A model generated the notes under the pieces. It did no database searches, was not told the origin of the DNA, and worked only from the letters and a program-made list of their open reading frames with translations. Positions 1 through 3,743 of a stretch of DNA of 5,889 nt are shown here, piece after piece. Origin of the DNA: an uncultured Collinsella sp. (GTDB lineage Bacteria > Actinomycetota > Coriobacteriia > Coriobacteriales > Coriobacteriaceae); NCBI GenBank assembly GCA_902494685.1, contig CABUUE010000099.1, positions 1-5,889 of the forward strand. The letters are read 5' to 3'. Numbering within the stretch: position 1 is the first letter of the stretch; each line of letters starts with the position of its first letter. Made by a program: the position numbers and the translations under genes.

Positions 1-341
1 GCTCCATCGCCCCGCGCGACGCCGTGGTCCAGGCTGCCAATATCATCAACCAGCATATGGCCGCCTTTATGAACCTTGCCGAGACCCCCGAGGTCGAGGA
101 GGAGGCTTCGATCTTCGCTCCCGAGGTCACCAACGACAACGCCGAGCTGGACAAGCAAATCGAGGATTTGGACCTTTCCGTCCGTTCCTACAACTGCCTT
201 AAGCGCGCCAGCATTCACTCGGTCCGTCAGCTCGTTGAGTTCTCGGAGAACGATCTGCTCAACATCCGTAACTTCGGTGTTAAGTCGATCGAGGAAGTGA
301 AGGACAAGCTTGAGTCCATGGGCCTGAGCCTGAAGGCTTAA
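1..341 (+). CDS. rpoA: DNA-directed RNA polymerase subunit alpha, C-terminal part (5' end outside window)
   Basis: The frame is open from the left edge (first full codon at 3) to TAA at 339-341 and gives the last 112 residues of RpoA. The first residues (DAVVQAANIINQHM, then FMNL) match the end of the N-terminal assembly domain. An acidic linker (EVEEEA) leads to the alpha C-terminal domain, which begins near LDKQIEDLDLSVRS. That domain contacts UP-element DNA and activators. Its DNA-binding determinants are visible: the Arg of SVRS (E. coli R265), N-C-L-K just after it, and N-x-G-x-K-S (E. coli N294, G296, K298, S299) followed by Glu. The protein ends GLSLKA, as alpha subunits usually do. 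An in-frame GTG at 24 lies inside the conserved region and is not a start. rplQ follows after 30 bp, the usual end of the alpha operon. Identification is secure. Confidence 0.97.
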   Translation, partial: SIAPRDAVVQAANIINQHMAAFMNLAETPEVEEEASIFAPEVTNDNAELDKQIEDLDLSVRSYNCLKRASIHSVRQLVEFSENDLLNIRNFGVKSIEEVKDKLESMGLSLKA

Positions 342-371
342 TGCTTCGCATATTTGAGGAGAAACTAGACC

Positions 372-839
372 ATGCGTCACAACGTTAAGAAGGGCCTGAA
401 GCTCGGCACCGATGCGAGCCACACCAAGGCCATGAAGAAGAGCCTTGCTAAGGCCCTCTTCGAGAACGACCGCATCAAGACCACCGAGACCCGCGCTAAG
501 GCGCTGCGTTCGGTCGTCGATCCGATCATCACCTGGGCCAAGAAGGGCGACCTGCACTCTCGTCGTCTGGCTATCGCCAAGCTCGGCGATAAGCAGCTCG
601 TTGCCGAGATTTTCGACAAGGCTGCCCAGGGTATGTGGCAGGACCGCAACGGCGGTTACACCCGCATCATGAAGCTCGGTAACCGCAAGGGCGACAACGC
701 TCCCATCGTTATCATGGAGCTCGTCACCGAGCCTTGCACGCCTAAGGCCAAGAAGGCTGCTCCGGCCCCCAAGAAGGCCGCTGCTCCCAAGAAGGTCGAG
801 GCTGCCGAGGAGGCTCCTGCTGAGGAGACCGCTGAGTAG
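372..839 (+). CDS. rplQ: 50S ribosomal protein L17
   Basis: This encodes 155 residues of L17, a protein of the large ribosomal subunit that lies near the exit-tunnel surface. The start MRHNVKKGLKLG and the internal blocks SHTKAM (16-21), RIKTTETRAK (34-43), VVDPIITWAKK (48-58), SRRLA (63-67) and GGYTRIMKLGNRKGDNAPI (94-112) are characteristic of the family. The ATG at 372 follows a strong ribosome binding site, GAGGAG at 356-361, with a 10-nt spacer. The protein is longer than the roughly 120-130 residues of E. coli-type L17. Residues 121-155 form an extension that is first Lys/Ala/Pro-rich and then Glu/Ala-rich, like the tails on ribosomal proteins of many actinobacteria. That tail is probably disordered. 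The gene is presumably cotranscribed with rpoA, and a strong terminator lies 27 bp after the stop. Confidence 0.97.
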   Translation: MRHNVKKGLKLGTDASHTKAMKKSLAKALFENDRIKTTETRAKALRSVVDPIITWAKKGDLHSRRLAIAKLGDKQLVAEIFDKAAQGMWQDRNGGYTRIMKLGNRKGDNAPIVIMELVTEPCTPKAKKAAPAPKKAAAPKKVEAAEEAPAEETAE

Positions 840-864
840 ACAATCCGTCTGCATAGGCTATATT
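837..864 (+). promoter_or_regulatory. Candidate sigma-70-type promoter for truA, overlapping the rplQ stop and abutting its terminator
   Basis: A -35 element TAGACA (837-842, 5 of 6 to TTGACA) is separated by 16 bp from a -10 element TATATT (859-864, 5 of 6 to TATAAT). The -35 includes the TAG stop codon of rplQ. Initiation would fall at about 870-873, inside the 5' arm of the rplQ terminator hairpin. A transcript from here would lack most of that arm and should escape termination. This is the best promoter match between rplQ and truA. It is inferred from consensus matching only. Confidence 0.42.
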
Positions 865-865
865 C

Positions 866-896
866 GAGGGGTACGTTCGCGTACCCCTCTTTTTTT
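866..896 (+). terminator. Rho-independent terminator after rplQ
   Basis: A perfect 10-bp stem, GAGGGGTACG (866-875) with CGTACCCCTC (880-889), encloses a TTCG tetraloop and is followed directly by seven T residues (890-896). This is a textbook intrinsic terminator for the rpoA-rplQ end of the ribosomal operon. On the sequence alone it should be strong, so truA probably relies on another promoter or on readthrough. Confidence 0.93.
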
Positions 897-921
897 GTCG
901 AAATGCCATTGCCTGTTTGTT

Positions 922-926
922 GGGAG
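922..926 (+). promoter_or_regulatory. Ribosome binding site of truA
   Basis: GGGAG lies 5 nt before the ATG at 932. It supports that ATG over the in-frame TTG codons at 917 and 920, which overlap or precede this site and have no comparable purine-rich sequence upstream. Confidence 0.7.
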
Positions 927-931
927 CGCCC

Positions 932-1756
932 ATGACCGCGCCGTCTGATTTCAATTCGATTCCTGAGCTCGATGCCACGCTCGTTTTCCGCGTGGCCTAC
1001 GATGGCTCGTCCTACAGCGGCTTTGCCGAGCAGCCCGGTCAGACGACGGTTGCGGGCGAGTTGCGCCGCGCTATCGAGACGCTCCTGCGCCGCCCGATCG
1101 ACCTGACGTGTGCGGGGCGTACCGATGCCGGCGTGCATGCGGTGGCACAGTTCATCAGCGTGCCCGTAACGGACGCTGAGTTGGCTTTGACGCGCCGTAG
1201 GTGGCTGAGGGCTATGGATGCCCTCCTGCCCAAAGATATCGCCATAAACGAGGTCTACAAGGCCCGTAAAGGCTTTTCTGCACGCTTTGATGCGCGTTCC
1301 CGTACGTATACGTACCGTATTGCCGATCGCGACGCGCGCCCTGTGCTTTCGCGCGGTGCCGTGTGGTGGCACCGCTACCCATTGGATGTTGAGGCGATGT
1401 CTGCGGCCTGTCCCGCGCTGCTGGGCGAGCAGGACTTCAAGAGCTTTTGCAAGGTGGCGTCTGCCGTTGGCAAGCCCACGCATCGCTGCGTGATGCGTGC
1501 CGAGTTTGGCCATGAGGTTGCGTTTGGCGAGGACATCCTGACGTTTACCATCGAGGGCAATGCGTTTCTGCATTCGATGGTCCGCACGATCGTGGGCACG
1601 CTTGTCGAGATTGGCATGCATCGCCGTGAACCCGAGTGGATGCGCGAGGTCATCGATGCTTGCGACCGTACCGCTGCGGGCCCCACGGCTCCTGCCTGCG
1701 GCCTTACGTTTATGGGCGTGGATTACGATCCCGCCGAGCTTGTCGTGCTCGACTAG
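932..1756 (+). CDS. truA: tRNA pseudouridine(38-40) synthase TruA
   Basis: This encodes 274 residues. TruA converts uridines 38-40 in the tRNA anticodon stem-loop to pseudouridine in the cytoplasm. The catalytic aspartate is D65 in the family signature AGRTDAGVHA (61-70). Other family blocks are the N-terminal strand and loop VAYDGSSYSGF (21-31), FSARFDARSRTYTYRI (115-130, with the conserved active-site Tyr at about 126), DFKSF (168-172), FLHSMVRTIVG (212-222) and PTAPACGLTF (251-260). Length is normal for the family, and nothing is missing. The frame stays open upstream to TTG at 917, but the ATG at 932 with GGGAG before it is preferred, and the first 15 or so residues are non-conserved either way. 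In Gram-positive genomes truA commonly lies downstream of rplQ. Here a terminator separates the two genes, and a candidate promoter overlaps that terminator. Confidence 0.95.
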   Translation: MTAPSDFNSIPELDATLVFRVAYDGSSYSGFAEQPGQTTVAGELRRAIETLLRRPIDLTCAGRTDAGVHAVAQFISVPVTDAELALTRRRWLRAMDALLPKDIAINEVYKARKGFSARFDARSRTYTYRIADRDARPVLSRGAVWWHRYPLDVEAMSAACPALLGEQDFKSFCKVASAVGKPTHRCVMRAEFGHEVAFGEDILTFTIEGNAFLHSMVRTIVGTLVEIGMHRREPEWMREVIDACDRTAAGPTAPACGLTFMGVDYDPAELVVLD

Positions 1757-1874
1757 GGGAGGGCTCGGCGCGTCGTGCGTCGGCACCTGTCATCTGTGGG
1801 CTGCGCGTGTGCAACATCTGTTCTTGGCGTGCAATACAACCGGTGTCTCATTGCTTTTATTGCCGGGGTGTACC

Positions 1875-1916
1875 ATGAACGACAGTTTGATTCACTGCTG
1901 TCGAGAGGACGGATAA
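1875..1916 (+). CDS. Possible 13-codon upstream ORF before the glycosyltransferase-like gene
   Basis: An ATG at 1875 opens a 13-codon frame (MNDSLIHCCREDG) that stops with TAA at 1914-1916, one nucleotide before the TTG start of the next gene. It overlaps that gene's ribosome binding site. A GGGG run at 1865-1868 is a weak possible ribosome binding site of its own. If translated, it could couple translation of the downstream gene or act as a small leader. Nothing in the peptide is recognisable, and a 13-codon frame can easily arise by chance. Confidence 0.18.
   Translation: MNDSLIHCCREDG
1904..1909 (+). promoter_or_regulatory. Ribosome binding site selecting a TTG start
   Basis: AGAGGA sits 8 nt before TTG at 1918, a near-ideal spacing. 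The first in-frame ATG comes only at codon 23 or so, inside the conserved first helix of the glycosyltransferase fold, so the TTG is the better start. Confidence 0.65.
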
Positions 1917-1917
1917 C

Positions 1918-2958
1918 TTGGTTCGACGTGGCTCGCATCCGCGACTTTCGGTGATCCTTGTGGTAGAAGGTTCGCCCAGCTATGCGATGCGTGCGCTCGA
2001 GAGTATCCAGAACCAAGACCTCTACGATTTGCAGATTGTCGTTGTCTGTCGCGATGCTGCGCCCGGTGTGCGCCATTCGCTTCAAGTTGCTGCCGACAGG
2101 GACATTCATATTGATTTGATTGACGTCGAGGACGCGAAGCGCGGCGCTTGTCTTCGTGCCGGTTTTGCTGCCTCGCGCGGCTCTCAAATCATCGCTATGA
2201 ACGCCGATGAGTGGTTTGCTCCGCAGTCCCTTTCCAAGATGGTCAATATCGCGTGCGATACTACGGCAGACATAGTGCTCCCCACGGTGTCGCTCGACCG
2301 CTATGATGCACATCGAGAGCGCCATTCGCGCGTCTTGGATGCTGCTCATATTTCCATTGATAGCAAATCTTCGATGGTGGCCGGGCTGCCTCAGTTGATT
2401 TTAGGCGGCCTAGTCGTTCAGACCTCTGGTGTGATGTACAGCCGCTCGCTGTTTGAGGCATGCCTTTTGTGCGACAAGGTGTTTCGCACAGTTGGGTTTA
2501 TGGCATGCGCGCTTTCGCAGACACGATGCGTGTCCGGCTGCGGCGATGCTTGTTTCCACACGGCGGCACCTAAACTTACAGATGCCTTTGATCCCACCAT
2601 GTATGCCAAGGTATCCGATGACACTCGAGCGCTCGACGAGCTTGCGGACTCACTCTCGGAAGCAGACAGCGGTGGTCGGCTCAAGCTGGCAAGCCAAAAG
2701 TTCTACTTTGCCGGACTGGTCGCCTGCATCGAGAATTTGTGTCTGAGCCCGCATGGGGTCTCGTCAATCGAGCGTTCCGCCCGCATGCGTGATATGCTCG
2801 ATGCGCCTCGAACCCGTCAGATGGTCGCCGCGCTCAAGGATAACCATCGGGGGCTCGGTCTGTTGTTTGGGCCGATCGCCAGCGCCAAGCCCGCGCGCTG
2901 CGTGATGTGTACGCATCTGGCAGCTTTTCTTAACCGGACGGGCGCAAAAACCGCCTAA
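1918..2958 (+). CDS. Family 2 glycosyltransferase-like protein, cysteine-rich, with an altered DXD motif
   Basis: This encodes 346 residues. The N-terminal part resembles the nucleotide-sugar-binding half of GT-A family 2 enzymes: LSVILVVEGSPSYAMRALESI (10-30), then the QNQDLYDLQIVVV strand (31-43), and ACLRAGFAASRGSQIIAMNADEW (78-99), which sits where the family places its metal-binding D-x-D/DADD motif. Here that motif reads N95-A-D97-E98, so the first acidic residue is missing and activity is uncertain. The C-terminal half (about 215-346) is not recognisable. No signal peptide or membrane span is evident, so the protein is probably cytoplasmic. Thirteen cysteines are present, including CLLC (182-185), C204/C208/C212 and CVMC (328-331), which is unusual for this family. 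The start is TTG, backed by AGAGGA. A 161-bp gap with no clear promoter or terminator separates it from truA. It could be an enzyme of surface polysaccharide synthesis or a diverged non-catalytic relative. Confidence 0.7.
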   Translation: MVRRGSHPRLSVILVVEGSPSYAMRALESIQNQDLYDLQIVVVCRDAAPGVRHSLQVAADRDIHIDLIDVEDAKRGACLRAGFAASRGSQIIAMNADEWFAPQSLSKMVNIACDTTADIVLPTVSLDRYDAHRERHSRVLDAAHISIDSKSSMVAGLPQLILGGLVVQTSGVMYSRSLFEACLLCDKVFRTVGFMACALSQTRCVSGCGDACFHTAAPKLTDAFDPTMYAKVSDDTRALDELADSLSEADSGGRLKLASQKFYFAGLVACIENLCLSPHGVSSIERSARMRDMLDAPRTRQMVAALKDNHRGLGLLFGPIASAKPARCVMCTHLAAFLNRTGAKTA

Positions 2959-2965
2959 ACGGCTC

Positions 2966-3001
2966 ATTTCGAAATAAACTTGCATAGAATTGTTTCGAAA
3001 T
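2966..3001 (+). promoter_or_regulatory. Paired TTTCGAAAT palindromes flanking a candidate argR -10 element
   Basis: ATTTCGAAAT (2966-2975) is a perfect 10-bp palindrome. TTTCGAAAT recurs at 2993-3001, 26 bp further on. Between them is TAGAAT (2985-2990), 5 of 6 to a -10 hexamer, though I find no good -35 at the right distance. Two copies bracketing a -10 element is the arrangement of a repressor operator. Autoregulation by ArgR is an obvious candidate, but the sites do not clearly match the classical ARG-box consensus, so the binding protein is unknown. Confidence 0.35.
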
Positions 3002-3042
3002 GCGTTCTTATACACAAAAGCCTTCAAATAGCGTTAAACTAT

Positions 3043-3057
3043 TCAATCACTGATTGA
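3043..3057 (+). promoter_or_regulatory. Palindrome just upstream of argR, possible operator
   Basis: TCAATCA-C-TGATTGA is a perfect inverted repeat with 7-bp arms and a 1-nt centre, 33 bp before the argR start. A weaker repeat, AATAG-N7-CTATT, lies just upstream (3027-3043). The position fits an operator in the leader of argR, but the sequence is not a recognisable ARG box and its role is unproven. Confidence 0.25.
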
Positions 3058-3075
3058 TTGTCTCCGCCATCTTTT

Positions 3076-3084
3076 GGAGAGAGG
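3076..3084 (+). promoter_or_regulatory. Ribosome binding site of argR
   Basis: The purine tract GGAGAGAGG lies about 6 nt before the ATG at 3091. It falls inside the longer frame that opens at TTG 3058, so translation very probably begins at 3091. Confidence 0.75.
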
Positions 3085-3090
3085 GTTTGT

Positions 3091-3528
3091 ATGGCTAAAA
3101 AACGCAATGGGCGCCAGGATGCCATTAGAGATATTGTGCGCAATAAGGACGTCCGCACGCAGCGCGTGCTGGTCGATGAGCTTCGCGCCATGGGCTTCGA
3201 TTGTACGCAGGCGACTGTTTCGCGCGATATCGCGGACATGGGACTGCGTAAGCTCCCCGAGGGCATCTATGTCCTTGCCGAGGACTTGCATCTGCAGCGC
3301 ATGGTTTCCGAGTTAGTTACTGGCGTACTGCGCACCGATAATCTGGTTATGATCAAGGCGCAGCCCGGTACGGCTTCTGGTATTGCCGCAGCTGTCGATG
3401 CTGCGGAGCTGCCCGACGTGCTTGGCTCGCTTGCCGGCAACGACACGATCTTGGTCATTGCACAGACGGCCGAGGACGGCGAGCGTCTTGAGGCACTCAT
3501 CAACAAGCTGAGTAACTCTCATAAGTAG
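3091..3528 (+). CDS. argR: Arginine repressor ArgR
   Basis: This encodes 145 residues, close to the usual 145-156 for ArgR/AhrC. The protein is a hexameric arginine-dependent DNA-binding regulator that represses arginine biosynthesis and, in some bacteria, activates arginine catabolism. The N-terminal winged-helix domain (about 1-65) carries the recognition-helix signature TQATVSRDIADMGLRKLP (39-56). The C-terminal oligomerisation and arginine-binding domain (about 75-145) carries AQPGTASGIAAAVD (90-103), VLGSLAGNDTILVI (110-123) and a final LxxLINKL helix. In the arginine-binding GDDT-type motif the first Asp is Asn (N117) and the second is kept (D118). The ATG at 3091 is preferred over TTG at 3058 because of the ribosome binding site and because the family starts near here. 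No arginine pathway gene is adjacent in the window. The palindromes upstream suggest regulated expression, perhaps by ArgR itself. Confidence 0.95.
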   Translation: MAKKRNGRQDAIRDIVRNKDVRTQRVLVDELRAMGFDCTQATVSRDIADMGLRKLPEGIYVLAEDLHLQRMVSELVTGVLRTDNLVMIKAQPGTASGIAAAVDAAELPDVLGSLAGNDTILVIAQTAEDGERLEALINKLSNSHK

Positions 3529-3579
3529 GGGATGCGCGGCTCTGCTGCTGTGCCGTTTGTTGCTATAGGTAATTGCCGA

Positions 3580-3608
3580 GGGCGTTGATAAAGGTCAGCG
3601 CCCTTTTT
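3580..3608 (+). terminator. Rho-independent terminator of argR
   Basis: GGGCGTTGA (3580-3588) pairs with TCAGCGCCC (3595-3603) in a 9-bp stem with one G-U pair and a 6-nt loop (TAAAGG). Five T residues follow (3604-3608). It lies about 50 bp after the argR stop. Confidence 0.88.
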
Positions 3609-3680
3609 GCATACCAGTGCCTGTTGTTCTATCGGTCCTGTAGCCGGGGCCGTCGTGGCATCTTGTGGTATCTGCCGAAA

Positions 3681-3719
3681 TAAAGAAGCGCCCGAGCAGC
3701 GTATATGCTGCTCGGGCGC
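3681..3719 (-). terminator. Rho-independent terminator of the penicillin-binding protein gene
   Basis: GCGCCCGAGCAGC (3688-3700) and GCTGCTCGGGCGC (3707-3719) form a perfect 13-bp stem with a 6-nt loop. Read on the minus strand, the stem is followed by a T-rich run (TTCTTTATTT, continuing to about 3678). The plus-strand side has no adjacent T tract, so the hairpin serves the minus-strand gene ending at 3744. Together with the argR terminator it insulates the two convergent genes. The rest of 3529-3743 holds nothing else I can identify. Confidence 0.85.
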
Positions 3720-3743
3720 CTTGGTGTCAGTCGTTTTTTGCGC

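Noticed and set aside
656..1786. Long minus-strand open frame (376 codons) opposite rplQ and truA
   Set aside because: It lies antisense to two securely identified genes, shows no recognisable domain, and its Arg/His-rich composition is typical of an antisense shadow in GC-rich coding DNA.
1757..1917. Promoter for the glycosyltransferase-like gene (for example TTGCTT at 1851 with TACCAT at 1871)
   Set aside because: The spacing is only 14 bp and no other pair fits a 16-18 bp spacer, so no promoter is called. Readthrough from truA is possible.
1753..2349. Minus-strand frame (198 codons) opposite the glycosyltransferase-like gene
   Set aside because: No family motif is visible, and the opposing plus-strand frame has a good ribosome binding site and glycosyltransferase-like motifs.
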